DNA of 64,000 bases, taken from assembly GCF_000005505.3 (NCBI RefSeq), contig NC_016132.3:25472501-25536500 (forward strand). Reading direction: 5' to 3'. The notes under the pieces are model-generated. The model saw only the letters and a list, made by a program, of their open reading frames with translations, ran no database searches and was not told where the DNA came from. Origin of the DNA: Brachypodium distachyon. Its lineage: Eukaryota > Streptophyta > Magnoliopsida > Poales > Poaceae. Below are positions 21,463 through 32,185 of this stretch, in pieces (position 1 is the stretch's first letter; each line of letters begins with the position of its first letter). Made by a program: the position numbers and the translations under genes.

Positions 21463-23040
21463 GGTCCCATGGATGGGACGTGGGCCAGCATTGGCGTTGA
21501 CAGCAGGGGACCGGCATCTTCTGGAGGGACCAATGTGTGAGTGACATTGGTAGGGTTGTAGTGGCATGTTGTTCTTCCGTAGGATCAAAGCCGTCTCCCT
21601 TTCTCTTTGGAATCTTGTCCCAATAACATGGTTCTGGTGATCGTTGACATATCTACCGGTGAGTTCTTGTTGTTTAGCGGCGCTTTAGATCTTGTTGTTG
21701 CACCAAAACAACACTCTGTATAGAGAGTATCGATGCACTATGGTAAAAGTATAAAGTGGCCTATACAACGAGTTAGGTCGTTGTATATTTGACAAAGCTG
21801 ACACAACAATGTTTTTTAATAGGTTCAGTCTACCCGACAAGGCGTGACCTAATCCTATGCTAGGAAACATGTCAAGGGAAAGTTATCCTTGAGTTTGGAC
21901 CAAACAGGATTTCTCAAGGTACAAGGTTAGGAATTCGTCCGAACCCTCTCGAGTTCAGGCCACACGGGCTTCCCGAGCTATGAGGTGGATACCCTCGAAA
22001 TCCTAAACTTTTTTGTTGATGTCCAGTCCAAGTCGAACGGGGCTCTCCGGATCTCAAAGCTAGAGTTCCCTTGCAGTTTTAGTCCTCTACCTTTGATTTT
22101 ATTTCAAGTGAGAGCGAATCATGCCTCATGGAGTTATATAGATAAGAGAGCATGGCTACAATTATTGGGAGAGAGAATGTGAGAGCAAGAGTAAAATTGT
22201 TGGTTCATGGCATGTGGTGGATCAAGTGGTTGAGTGATGGTCCATGCTGTGTGTTGAACCATTTGACTTATCCATTCGTGACATGCCGCTTTTGTTCCTA
22301 ACTCACTCTTCTTTTAATCCTTCCACTTCTTTGACTTACTACCTTGTTGGTTTGACTATGTTCTATTGATACCTTAATTAGATCGTGTTGAATTTTGTTT
22401 GCTCGGTTATCTCTACATAGGATTGAAAGGCTGGACCATATAAAGATTAATTTAGTACAACAGATCTAGTTTTGCGTGTTTTTTACGTGTATTTTTTATA
22501 AATTTGGTCAATTATTTTCCTCTTTTGTAATTCCGAGAACCCTTGCTCGTTTGGCGAAGTTGGCCAGGTATTTCCAAGCTATAAATTCTAGGGAAATGGA
22601 TGAGAATAAGAATAATGAAATTGCATGGAGTCGCTTTCTTAACGAGGTCAGGACAGAAAGTGTCTCCAACTAGAAGAAAGTGAATAAGATTAAGAAAAGC
22701 CATTGATTCTTCCCGTGACTTAGATGGTCGTGAATAGCGCATCAATTAGCTAAGTAAGTTTGGTTCGTTCGATCAATCGACAGAAGACAGACTTAACGAG
22801 CATGCTCACGAGTCTCGCCAGGTTGGCTCTTTAGGCTCTTTAGTGTTAACGAATTTCAGAAGGTGCTCTACCTATTAGTCTAACGAACCGAGCACCAAAC
22901 GAGTAGAACTGCTCGTCGAGTACCGAGTAAATGTCCAGACCTAGTGGCAGGGAGAGCCCGGATCGCTCGTGAATTAGCGGCATGATCAAGATTAAGAAAC
23001 TGAACAAGGCAGCGCATGAATTGTACTCGGTACTAGCTAG
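21463..23040. other. Intergenic, no gene seen
   Basis: No frame has recognisable protein similarity. No inverted-repeat or LTR structure was identified by eye. Confidence 0.45.
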
Positions 23041-23042
23041 TA

Positions 23043-23281
23043 CTCCCTCCATTTCTTAAAAATTGGCATAGTAGTTTTTATCAAGACAAGGTTTTGATCA
23101 CAAATTACTATGTTAAAGTATGATTTATATGACATGAAACCACAAGTATCATGAAGTAATTTTGATAACGAATCTAGCGATACTATTTTCATGTCATATA
23201 AATCACACTTTAACATAGTAATTTGTGGTCAAAGATTTGTCTCAGTGAAAGCTAATATGTCAATCTTTAAGGAACGGAGGG
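23043..23281. mobile_element. Stowaway-type element, strongly palindromic
   Basis: The ends are CTCCCTCCATTTCTTAAAAA and TTTAAGGAACGGAGGG with TA target sites at 23041-23042 and 23282-23283. Most of the interior is also self-complementary (ACAAATTACTATGTTAAAGT against ACTTTAACATAGTAATTTGT). The RNA or single strand would fold into one long hairpin. Confidence 0.85.
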
Positions 23282-23282
23282 T

Positions 23283-23324
23283 ACGCTCTTACCATTTTTT
23301 TTTAAGGAACGCTCTTACCATTTT
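23283..23324. repeat. Micro-insertion: T-tract between 16-bp direct repeats
   Basis: ACGCTCTTACCATTTT occurs at 23283-23298 and 23309-23324, and TTTTTAAGGA lies between. This is consistent with a retroposed tail reduced to about 10 bp (minus orientation). Confidence 0.6.
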
Positions 23325-23380
23325 GAGTAGAGTAATAAAGGTGACTTGACTCGAGACTAAAGAAAAATGACCGTTGGTTG

Positions 23381-23489
23381 TTTCTGCTAAATGGGAAACA
23401 GCCGCCAAGCTTCCTCGTGGGATAAGTTGGGCGACTTTCTGCTAAACGGAAACAGCCGCCAAGCTTCCTCGTGGGATAAGTTGGGCGAC
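23381..23489. repeat. Tandem duplication of a 55-bp unit upstream of the P450 gene
   Basis: Two near-identical units begin TTTCTGCTAAA at 23381 and 23436 and share CAGCCGCCAAGCTTCCTCG. They end about 290 bp before the P450 start codon, so they could lie in its promoter. Confidence 0.85.
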
Positions 23490-23778
23490 TTTTGTTTACT
23501 GTTCTAGTTCTTGTTGCTCCACCGATCGTGACCGGCGGTGATAGGATTGGTAGAAAACATTGAACATCCAACCCAATTTGAAGTCGTCGACCGTTTGTCA
23601 CGGGGACGAAATTAAGTCTGTGTTGTATGTCCTTGTCCGAAGACCGACGGTGAGAAAAAACAAACGGGAAGAGCAGCGAAAGTGAACGATGGATGAACAT
23701 TCAGCCCTCCTGGGTCTACAAGTAAGCACGAACGAACCTGATTCCCAAATCCCAAGTTCCGGCACGTACGCAGCGATA

Positions 23779-25350
23779 ATGGAGATGGAGGTCAGTCAGA
23801 ACCTCTTATACGCGCTCCTGTTCCTCATCACGGCCGTCTTCCTTTACCTCCGGCGCCGCCGAGCCGCTCCCAAATCAAAAACGGCCCACTGCCCGCACCC
23901 CAACCCCGTCCTGGGCAACACGATCTCCTTCATCCGCAACCGTGCGCGGTTCTTCGACTGGTACGCCGACCAGCTCCGTGCAGCCCCGTCCAACACCATG
24001 GAAGCCTGGGGCCCTTTCGGCGCCTCTCACGCCGTCACGACCGCCGACCCCGCGGGCGTCGACCACCTTCTCCGCGCCAACTTCGTCAACTACAACAGGG
24101 GCGCCCACTTCCGCGAAGCCCAGTTCGACCTCATCGGCGACGGCCTCTTCGGCGCCGACGGCCGCCTCTGGAGCCTCCAGCGGAAGCTAGCCTCCCACGC
24201 CTTCTCCTCCCGCTCCCTCCGCCGCTTCACCCGCGACGTCCTCGCCGTCAGCCTCACCCGCTGCTTCCTGCCCTTCCTCGACGCCGCCGCCGCCGCGGGA
24301 TCCGTCTTGGACCTGCAGGAGGCGCTGCGGCGGTTCGCGTTCGACAACATCTGCCACGTGGCCTTCGGCGTCGAGAGCGCCACGCTCCTCGAGTGGGCGG
24401 ACGTCCCGCGGCACGAGGCGCTCTTCGCGGCCTTCGAGACCGCCGTCCGGATCTCCTTCATGCGGACGCTCACGCCGTCCACGCCGCTGCGGAAGCTCAC
24501 CAAATTCCTCAACGTCGGGAACTCGCGCCGGCTAAGAGAAGCCGTCGGCGTCATAGACGCCCACGCCATGTCGGCCATCCAAGCCAAGGAGGAGGAATTA
24601 GCGAACCGTCAAGGAAACAACGACCAGGGCGATCCGGACTTGCTCGCGCGGTTCATGGCCGCCATGGACGAGGAGGAAGGCTGCAGCAGCGAGCTGGCCG
24701 CCATGTTCCCCACGGCGGAGGCCAAGCGCCGGTTCCTCCGGGACGTGGTGGTCAGCTTCGTGCTGGCCGGGAAGGACACGACCACCTCCGCCCTCTCATG
24801 GTTCTTCTGGCTCCTCGCCGCAAACCCGTGCTGCGAGCGCCGCGTCCACGAGGAGGTCTCCCGCGAGGGAGACAACATCAAAGGCATGCGCTACCTCCAC
24901 GCGGCCATCACCGAGGCGATGCGGCTGTACCCGCCGGTGCCGCTCAACGGGAGAATGGCGGTCGCGGACGACGTGCTCCCGGACGGTACCGCGGTGCGCG
25001 CCGGCTGGTTCGCCAACTACTCGGCGTATGCCATGGGGCGGATGGAGAAGCTCTGGGGCGAGAACTTCTTGGAGTTCGTGCCTGAGCGCTGGCTTGGTGA
25101 TGGCGGAGAGTTCATGCCCGTGGACGCGGCAAGGTACCCGGTGTTCCACGCCGGGCCGCGGGCGTGCCTCGGGAAGGAGATGGCTTACTTGCAGATGAAG
25201 ACGATCGCGGGGGCCGTGATCAGGAGGTTCAGGATCGACGTGGAGGCACCGGTGGCCAGCATGGAGTCGCCGCCGGAGTACGAGATGACCGGCTCGATGA
25301 AGATTAAAGGAGGGCTACAGGTGCGGCTCGTCAAACGGGACCAGGAGTGA
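23779..25350 (+). CDS. Cytochrome P450, CYP94 family (intronless)
   Basis: This 523-residue P450 is anchored in the ER membrane by residues about 8-22 (LLYALLFLITAVFLY), followed by RRRR. All signature motifs are intact: I-helix AGKDTTTS (330-337), K-helix E379-x-x-R382 (EAMRLYPPVP), PERW (435-438) and heme loop FHAGPRACLG with Cys463. The YPVFxAGPRxCLGKEMA pattern and VRAGWFxxYxAYAMGRME are typical of CYP94. Known CYP94 enzymes hydroxylate fatty acids at the omega end or inactivate jasmonoyl-isoleucine. The subfamily and substrate cannot be settled here. An upstream in-frame ATG at 23689 would add 30 polar residues before the anchor. I prefer 23779, which places the hydrophobic anchor near the N-terminus as usual. 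The lack of introns and high GC fit the family. Confidence 0.9.
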   Translation: MEMEVSQNLLYALLFLITAVFLYLRRRRAAPKSKTAHCPHPNPVLGNTISFIRNRARFFDWYADQLRAAPSNTMEAWGPFGASHAVTTADPAGVDHLLRANFVNYNRGAHFREAQFDLIGDGLFGADGRLWSLQRKLASHAFSSRSLRRFTRDVLAVSLTRCFLPFLDAAAAAGSVLDLQEALRRFAFDNICHVAFGVESATLLEWADVPRHEALFAAFETAVRISFMRTLTPSTPLRKLTKFLNVGNSRRLREAVGVIDAHAMSAIQAKEEELANRQGNNDQGDPDLLARFMAAMDEEEGCSSELAAMFPTAEAKRRFLRDVVVSFVLAGKDTTTSALSWFFWLLAANPCCERRVHEEVSREGDNIKGMRYLHAAITEAMRLYPPVPLNGRMAVADDVLPDGTAVRAGWFANYSAYAMGRMEKLWGENFLEFVPERWLGDGGEFMPVDAARYPVFHAGPRACLGKEMAYLQMKTIAGAVIRRFRIDVEAPVASMESPPEYEMTGSMKIKGGLQVRLVKRDQE

Positions 25351-25373
25351 TGCTGAATAAGTCTTCGTCGACT

Positions 25374-25414
25374 AAAATGCGCTAGTACTTTTTTTTTTAG
25401 GCAAAAATGCGCTA
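25374..25414. repeat. Micro-insertion: T-tract between 11-bp direct repeats in the P450 3' UTR
   Basis: AAAATGCGCTA occurs at 25374-25384 and 25404-25414. The 19 bp between are GTAC, a run of ten T and AGGCA. It begins about 24 bp after the P450 stop codon. Confidence 0.6.
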
Positions 25415-25819
<405 letters not shown>

Positions 25820-26744
25820 GTCCATAAAAGGATGTCGCGCTCAAAAAACCCTCGGAAAATTCCTGACCAAACAGGCGGTCCTCCCACACTCTTCTTCCTC
25901 GCCGCACGCCGCCTCTCCGCTCGTACGCCGCACGCCGCGACGGATAGCTCGCCCTCGCTACCTCCCTCCGCCGTCGAAGGTTGGGTTTTTCTCGTTGCAC
26001 CCAGCCCACCGGCTCGCTGACCGCCTCCGCTGTGCGCCCAGTCGTCGCGCGGGCTGGCCGCCTCTGCCCTGCGCCTTGTCATAGCGCTCGCTCGCGGCCT
26101 CCGCCGTACTCCCTGCCGTCACGCTCGCCGGCCCCCTCTATCTCTGAGGCGCGGCCTCCTCCAGCCGCTGAAACCTCCCACAGGACTGAAGAAGTGACTA
26201 CTTTCTGAAAGAATTATGGAGCCAACAGCTATCTTAGAGCCATCCTCAACTCTTTGGCACCTATTTTGCAGATGGTATTGCCTGTTGTCCGAAACCCTCT
26301 GGACATTGCCAGTCAGTACACAAATTTATTTCCTATTGTTTGACTCAAAAATTGAAACAATAACTCACAGTCACCACTACATCAATGTTGACATCAGAAG
26401 CTTCATCTACTCAAGATTTCTAGCTATCAAAACGTAGTTGCAAGAATAATAGCAACCATTACAACCATTGTCACTTCATAACTATTCAGCCATTCTACTT
26501 AACCCCTTCTACAGTTCTGAATTTTAGAAGTGCGAAGCCGAAGCAAACAAGTTCTTCCTGTCAGGAGAACAGATCAAGTTTATAGCTAGCAGAAACACAA
26601 GAGCTGCTGAGTTTTTCTGAACCTATATCTCTATGCAAAATTTCTGAATTCTCATGATGTCAGTGAGTGCCTCTGCTCTGCCATCATCCCCTTGCAGTAC
26701 TTGACAGTGTTCTATACTCCTAACTGGATTTTTTTTTCCTGCAG

Positions 26745-26798
26745 GATGTTGAGCATAGCTACATTATGATCAAACCTGATGGTGTTCAACGTGGTCTG
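26745..26798 (+). pseudogene. Captured exon of nucleoside diphosphate kinase
   Basis: Between a TTTTTTTTCCTGCAG acceptor and a CTG/GTATGC donor, 54 bp encode DVEHSYIMIKPDGVQRGL. This is the N-terminal signature of NDP kinase (the phosphate-transfer enzyme that equalises NTP pools). The catalytic His and the rest of the protein are absent. Intron-like sequence flanks it on both sides, so the piece was captured as DNA, not from spliced mRNA. Confidence 0.82.
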
Positions 26799-27051
26799 GT
26801 ATGCATCTCTTGACTTTTGTCATTGTTTTGGTTTAATTTCTGTTATCTGTTTCAGTTCAGATCAAACAGGTAGCATGTGAATTATAAAATAAACTGAAAT
26901 TGTGAACTGAATATTACATGTACACGTATATTCATCACAAATTCTTGAATTAACTGAAATTCTCAGAAAATTCAGTTAACTGAACAATAGAAAATTCATT
27001 TTTCATAATTTTAACTATCCATGTTGCATTATGCAGAAATCTTGACCCTGA
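26799..27051. other. Intron-like AT-rich DNA of the captured fragment
   Basis: No feature besides the splice donor at its left edge and the first copy of a 24-bp direct repeat at 27028-27051. Confidence 0.4.
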
Positions 27052-28114
27052 TGAGGACATCTCAAGTAATGATACAACCACAGCTCCTACAGCACCTACA
27101 CCTCAAGTACCGGAGATACATGGACCAATTACTAGAGGTCGTGCACGACAACTAAATTATCAGGTACTTTCGTTCCTCGGTACTTCATTTAATATTAATG
27201 AGAATATGCTGCTGCCTAAGATGGGTTCTTTTATGTGTTTTAGGAATGAAGGACCTAGCTTGGACCTCAAGGATCAGCGTTGGACAGCAAACCATGGAGG
27301 TGGCAGCAAGGTGGCGGGAGTTAGCTCAAGTGTTGATTTCAGAACATTGAAACCGCCATAAAGAGATGAGAAGAAGGCCGCATCCTCTTCATCAATTGGA
27401 TTTCGGCCAAGTGGAGGATTCCCCTTCCAATAGGTATATATGGGCCAAAGATGAGGGTTATAACCTTGTTTTATTGGGCCTAAGGCCATGTAATAGGGTC
27501 CAGCCAAGTTTTAGATGTTTTCGTTGTGTTTTAGGAGGATTCCTAGGCCGTTTCGGAGTCCCACAAGGGCCTGGCCGAAAACCACCTAGTTCCCCTCCTA
27601 TTTATACCCCATGAGCCCCACTATGGAGCATTGGGTTTTGATTAGATAAAGTTTAGCCTTTGCTACTTTCGTGTAATCGCGTGTGTCGGTTAGACCACCT
27701 GTTTTACCGTCATCAAGACTCCAACTATATTGAGTATTCAGATTCGTGAATCTTCATATCTCCTATTCGCAATTTCAGATTGCTTTTCATTTTGTTCTTG
27801 CTTGTTCTTCGATTGCTTGCAGGAACAAAGACCTTCGTGGTCAGGTTGATCGTGCCCCCGCGGGATCAATAACCTTCTGGAGTTGGTGTATCGATCGCTA
27901 AGGCGCTGCCTCCTAGGTTGTAGTCGGATCGTCAACGTCACCTCCTACCAAATCGATAATTAGGTATCTCATCGAAAGATCGGGACACCCTCGAGGCTAT
28001 CACGTGGTATCAGAGCTTAAGGTTGCTCGGTGAGATTTTTCCAGTTTATCCGTAGTTTAGATCTGTTTTTTGCAGAATCTAATTAACCGAATTATGCAGA
28101 AATCTTGACCCTGA
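27028..28114 (+). mobile_element. Ty3/gypsy fragment: 3' end of pol, LTR and primer-binding site
   Basis: An open frame ending in TAA at 27359-27361 reads the C-terminus of a gypsy polyprotein (GPITRGRARQLNYQVLSFLG). A purine-rich tract (AAAGAGATGAGAAGAAGG) and then an LTR of roughly 635 bp follow, with a TATTTATACCCC box near 27597. The LTR ends about 28002 (GGCTATCA), and a primer-binding site TGGTATCAG lies at 28005-28013. So the order is pol end, LTR, 5' leader. That is the join expected of tandem or circular DNA, not of one simple insertion. An exact 24-bp direct repeat, 27028-27051 and 28091-28114, brackets the fragment. Confidence 0.65.
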
Positions 28115-29230
28115 AATATTTTCTTCAAAAGTTTCAAAACTTGAAGTTTCTAAGCCAAAGCAGAATTCACAGTGGGTTTCTAAGCCATGTTACAATTATC
28201 AAAAGTCAGGGCACTAGTGCATCTACAATTTTGAGTTTCTAAGCCAAAGCCCAGAAGCCATCTTGTTCCTGAAAATATTTTCAGAAATCATCCCATAATC
28301 ATCACAGAAATCATCCCAAGTACAACTAGTTACCGAAACAACTGATGTAGTTACTGAAACTACAACTACAGCTAACATTCATCACACAACTACCACAGGC
28401 ACAATTCTCTGAACATCATCACACAATTGCAGAGATTGTTGTTATCCAATTCTGTAGAGGAACATCATCATCACACAAATATCTGAACATCAACTGAATT
28501 CTTGAGTTAACTGTTACAATATGTATATCATGAAGCTGTTCAACCAGTACTGAAATTAGGGACAAATTCAGTTAACAGGCACAACTATTAACTGAACTAG
28601 AACTGAACTAGGGACAAATTCAGTTAACAGGTAGAACTGTTAACTGTTTTTATTCAGACAGAGAAGTTTACTGTTAACAGTTAAAAGTAAATTCAGTTAA
28701 CTCTATTATAGTTCTCTGAAGTGTTAACTCTATTCCAGTGCACAATGTTAACTAGGGACACAGACTCAATCTCTGTATTCTGAAACAAATACAGCCTCTT
28801 TATTCCACAATGCTAACTCGGCAACCTCAATCTTTGTATTCTGAAATAAATTCAGTTAACTCACAACATAACCAGTTAACTCTACAGCCATGTACCAACA
28901 TTTCATCTGTCATCAAAATTCAGAGCTGTCAAGAACCAATTCCCATTGTTCACACAAACAGGACAGACACAACACAACTCCTAGAAAAGCTAAATTGCTG
29001 CATTTTGAATCTCTCTATTCAGATACTCCATATTTCTGAACTTGTTTTTATAGAAAAGACCAGTACTGTTCAATCAGAGAAGAATCCAGTTCTAGTTCTG
29101 AACTTGTTTCTATAGATCTTGGACAAATACTCTTGTGTATTGTTCAATCACAGAAGAATCCAGTTCCAGTTCTATTGCTCCATTGAACGTTGCTGCTGAG
29201 TATGAACTGCAGGTGCTCTGAAGATTATGA
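28115..29230. other. AT-rich interior of the inverted-repeat element
   Basis: It is rich in scattered CAGTTAAC, AACTGAA and TTCTGAA words with local duplications near 28560-28640. There is no coding region. Confidence 0.45.
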
Positions 29231-29801
29231 ACTAAACAAGTGTATTGTTTGTTGCTGCAGAGTATGAAATGAGGATCAAGATCAGAATAAGGCGACGTCC
29301 TCCTCTTCGGCAGCAGAGGAAGACAAGCGCCACCTCGTCCTCGTCCTCAGAAGAAGGCGATGACCTCCTCTTCGGCAACCTCCTTCCTCGGCGGCAGATG
29401 GCGAGGGAGCTGCGGAGGCGGGGGAGACTCACGCGGGAGCGGCGCGGCCGTATGAGGGAGCACCGCTAGCAAGCCGGTCGGCCGGCCGCCCGATTGCTCC
29501 TCCGCGATTGCAATCTGCCAGGTCCGGCGTTCGCGATGCAGGCGCCCGCGAGATGGATTGCCTCTGCGAGATTGGATCGGCTCCATGAGATTTGATGCGT
29601 CCGCGAGATTGGATGAGGCCGGCGGGAGCTCTACTTGCCGGACTGCGGAAGTTGGCGGCGACGAGAAGGTAGCGGGACTGCGGGACGGCGATGGGGAAGA
29701 TTCCAGTTTTGATTTTTCAATTTGAATCCCAAAGTTCAAACGATCCGCATGTTTGAGGGGTTTTTAGCAAAATTTAAATTGAACTAGAAGGGAGGAAGGA
29801 T
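29231..29801 (-). other. GC-rich right arm with a possible minus-strand frame
   Basis: On the minus strand a frame of about 130 codons runs 29739-29347 (rich in Ser, Pro and Arg), preceded by the inverted repeat. The left arm, 25858-26200, is similarly GC-rich. No domain was recognised. These are probably leader or captured promoter-proximal sequences. Confidence 0.3.
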
Positions 29802-29820
29802 GCGACATCCTTTTATGGAC

Positions 29821-30193
29821 AGAGGATACTTGTTATCTCAGGAAGAAATAACTCATGGGCCTGTTTGATCGCATCCAATATGGGCCTATTTGATTGCATC
29901 ATGGCCTTTTTTTTCTTTTCCCTGTGTACGAAATTGAATTCAACGGGCTGTTGGACAAACCTAGCCAGTAACATGAACAAATATGGGTTGCGGGCTGTGC
30001 CGGCTAGGGCACCGGCTGCCGGGCTGAGGCGAATTTTGATGTTTTCTTCAGTGCTAGGGTACATTGTTAAACTCTTAATAATCTTAATGGCCGCTCTAAA
30101 AAAACAATCTTGATGGCCATATATTAATAATTTCTGCATATGAATTTGTATTTGAAAATTTGTAGGAGTCTAGACACATATGTAATGAACTCA
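29821..30193. other. Short spacer with small duplications
   Basis: GGGCCTGTTTGAT and GGGCCTATTTGAT recur about 32 bp apart near 29857-29892. No gene was seen. Confidence 0.4.
30080..30118. repeat. Micro-insertion: GCTCTAAAAAAAC between 13-bp direct repeats
   Basis: AATCTTAATGGCC (30080-30092) and AATCTTGATGGCC (30106-30118) flank a 13-bp insert ending in an A-tract. This is consistent with a minimal LINE tail on the plus strand. Confidence 0.6.
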
Positions 30194-30543
30194 CACTACT
30201 ACAGAAAGGCTTATCAATAACGGTTGAAAAACAACATCAGTAACGGTCGGGGCAACCGTTACTAATTTCGTGTTACTGATGATGGGTATCATCGGTGGCG
30301 GGCAGCCTACTTGGTGACCGACGGTGATGAGTTTAGAGCGAAATTAAAAAAAAGCTCATGGCCAGCATATTATTATGGCAGTAGAGATAGTAGCAGCAGT
30401 ACGGGAAAATCAAGATCAAAACGTCGAATGCATTCATAGCAGAAGATAATTAGCAATCAAGTTGCGTGCATTCACAGCAGAATAGAATTAGAAATAAAAA
30501 TTACATGGTCGCATCCATTCACAACAGAGATTACAAAAACAAA

Positions 30544-31110
30544 TCACAAAAGAAAAGCCGATGTCCATGATCTGCTATACACAGCGACGGGAGGCCGGAT
30601 CCGGCGGCGATGGTCGGGGCCTGTGAGAGAGACAGTGAGAGAGAATGACACACACACACACGCACACACAGATGGGGGGTTACCGGCGGCTGGCGATGCA
30701 GGAGCCCGGATCCGGACGGCAGCGCGAGGCAGGCGGCCGGGGACGGGATCCGGCGGCGGCTTCCCACGACGGCGCGTGGGGTCGGGAGGGTGGTGGAGGT
30801 GCCTGCTGCAGGAGGAGAAGGGCCGGGGGCCGAGGTCGTCGGATCCATGGCGGCGGGGCTGGTCGGGGGCGCCGGATCCGGGGGCGGCCGGTGTTGAGGT
30901 CGCCGGATCCGAGAGCGGCCGTGGTTGAGGCCCCGGGCTCGGGCGCCTGCTGCTGCCGTGGTTGAGGCCCCGGGCTCGGGCGCTTGCTGCTGCCGGGCTC
31001 AGCCTGCTGCTGCTGCTGTAGGAGGAGAGAAGGGGTATAGGTTGGGAGGGAGAGAAGAGGGAGATCGGAAGGGGAATGAGAAGAGAAGGGGGGGGGGGGA
31101 GGAGGGACAC
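30544..31110 (-). other. Pro/Ser-rich open frame inside the CACTA element
   Basis: A frame of 188 codons downstream of a TATA box is open on the minus strand. The translation is low-complexity (runs of Pro, Ser and Arg) and no domain is recognisable. It could be leader sequence rather than a protein gene. Confidence 0.25.
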
Positions 31111-31180
31111 TCGGTAGAGAGAAGAGCGGCGGCTGAGAGGAGGAGATGAACTTAGGGTTTGGGGGATTTGGTGAGAGTTG

Positions 31181-31188
31181 TTTATATA
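31181..31188 (-). promoter_or_regulatory. TATA box inside the CACTA element
   Basis: TATATAAA on the minus strand is followed by a pyrimidine-rich leader with the plant 5'-UTR-like words ACCAAATCC and AAACCCTAAG. A transcript reading into 31150-30530 is plausible. Confidence 0.5.
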
Positions 31189-31626
31189 GGCTAGACAGTT
31201 TGGGCCGCAAATGGGTTAGGCCCAAGTGGTCATCAATGGCGGGCCTAAATGTAAAGCCCGCCACTGATGTGTGTTCTTGCAAACTTTGTTATTTTTCACA
31301 TTGAACATGAGTGACGGGCCTTCCGCGCCCGTTACTGATGAGTGGACATCAGTGGCGGGCCTAAATGTAAAGCCCGCCACTGATGTGTGTTCTTGTGAAT
31401 TTTGTTGTTTTTCACAATGAACATTAGTGACGGGTCTTCCCCATCCGTTACTGATGATTGGTCATCAGTGACGGGTCCTGCTCGCCCGTCACTGATGAGT
31501 GGTCATCAGTGACGGTCGAGCACGCAACCGTCACTAATGATATGTCATTAGTGACGGACGTGGTGAGCCCGTTACGAGCCCGTCACTGATGACTCGTCAC
31601 ATATACACTGTTTTGTAATAGTGTCA

Positions 31627-32185
31627 CTTAATTTATTTGTAAATCTTAAAATTATCTTAAATGTGCTACCGTGCTTTCATTTGAAAAACATCTCATATAG
31701 ATTTGTGCATTTGCGCTAATGCATATCTTGTTTTTAGTGTCTAACCATTCATATTGGATTAGTACTAAATGCATTAAATGGATGTAATGCAGGGTGCGAG
31801 AGTAAAATAACAAGCCATATTACGGAACAAATCAGAAAAATCTCTATGTGAGTTGATCCGTGGCACAGGACAGTTACGAGCACATGCCCGATCGATTATC
31901 CGGCTTTGTCGATGTGATCTTGGGCAGCGGTTTGCTGGCATGATCTGCACGAACGGAATGCTGGACCCGATCGACACAGGCATACGGACCAGGACTACGT
32001 GTGGATAACAACTGAAATCGAAGAAGAAGATCCAAAAGTCTCTCATCATTTTATTGATCCCAACCTCAGCTGAAAACGACAGTACAACGCCCGATCGACC
32101 GATGCCAAATTAAATTAACCAGCGCGTGCACACACGGAGGACAACAATAACTAAGAAACACCGGAACGGTTGATCTGATCCGATT
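31627..32185. other. Intergenic; includes the annexin 3' UTR
   Basis: No gene was seen. The right end would be the 3' UTR of the minus-strand annexin. Confidence 0.45.

Larger units (their letters stand above)
25820..29820. mobile_element. 4-kb terminal-inverted-repeat element carrying captured gene pieces
   Basis: The outer ends are perfect 19-bp inverted repeats: GTCCATAAAAGGATGTCGC at 25820-25838 and its complement at 29802-29820. Weaker similarity continues inward (CTCAAAAAACCCTCGG against the complement of GAGGGGTTTTTAG). Both ends are followed inside by GC-rich leader-like DNA. The interior contains an exon of nucleoside diphosphate kinase and a gypsy fragment, but no transposase. Gene pieces between inverted repeats suggest a Pack-MULE-type element. 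I could not find a target duplication, so the superfamily is not certain. Confidence 0.6.
30194..31623. mobile_element. Non-autonomous CACTA element, 1.43 kb
   Basis: The ends are CACTACTACAGAAA at 30194 and, on the other strand, CACTATTACAAAAC at 31623. They are flanked by the 3-bp target duplication TCA (30191-30193 and 31624-31626). Subterminal regions carry many direct and inverted copies of CATCAGTGACGGGC-like words (30225-30310 and 31225-31600), the usual transposase-binding layout. There is no transposase. The centre (30530-31150) is GC-rich and holds a CA microsatellite at 30648-30670 and a 36-bp-period duplication near 30923-30995. Confidence 0.9.

Noticed and set aside
24090..24587. 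Minus-strand frames inside the P450 gene
   Set aside because: They mirror the GC-rich P450 codons. The plus strand has all P450 motifs.
28500..28870. Repeated CAGTTAAC words considered as a possible array of regulator-binding sites or a CRISPR-like array
   Set aside because: Spacing is irregular, units are unequal and the region is AT-rich transposon interior. CRISPR arrays do not occur in plant nuclear DNA.
30648..30670. CA-repeat run considered as a regulatory Z-DNA site
   Set aside because: It is a plain microsatellite inside a CACTA element with nothing linking it to a gene.
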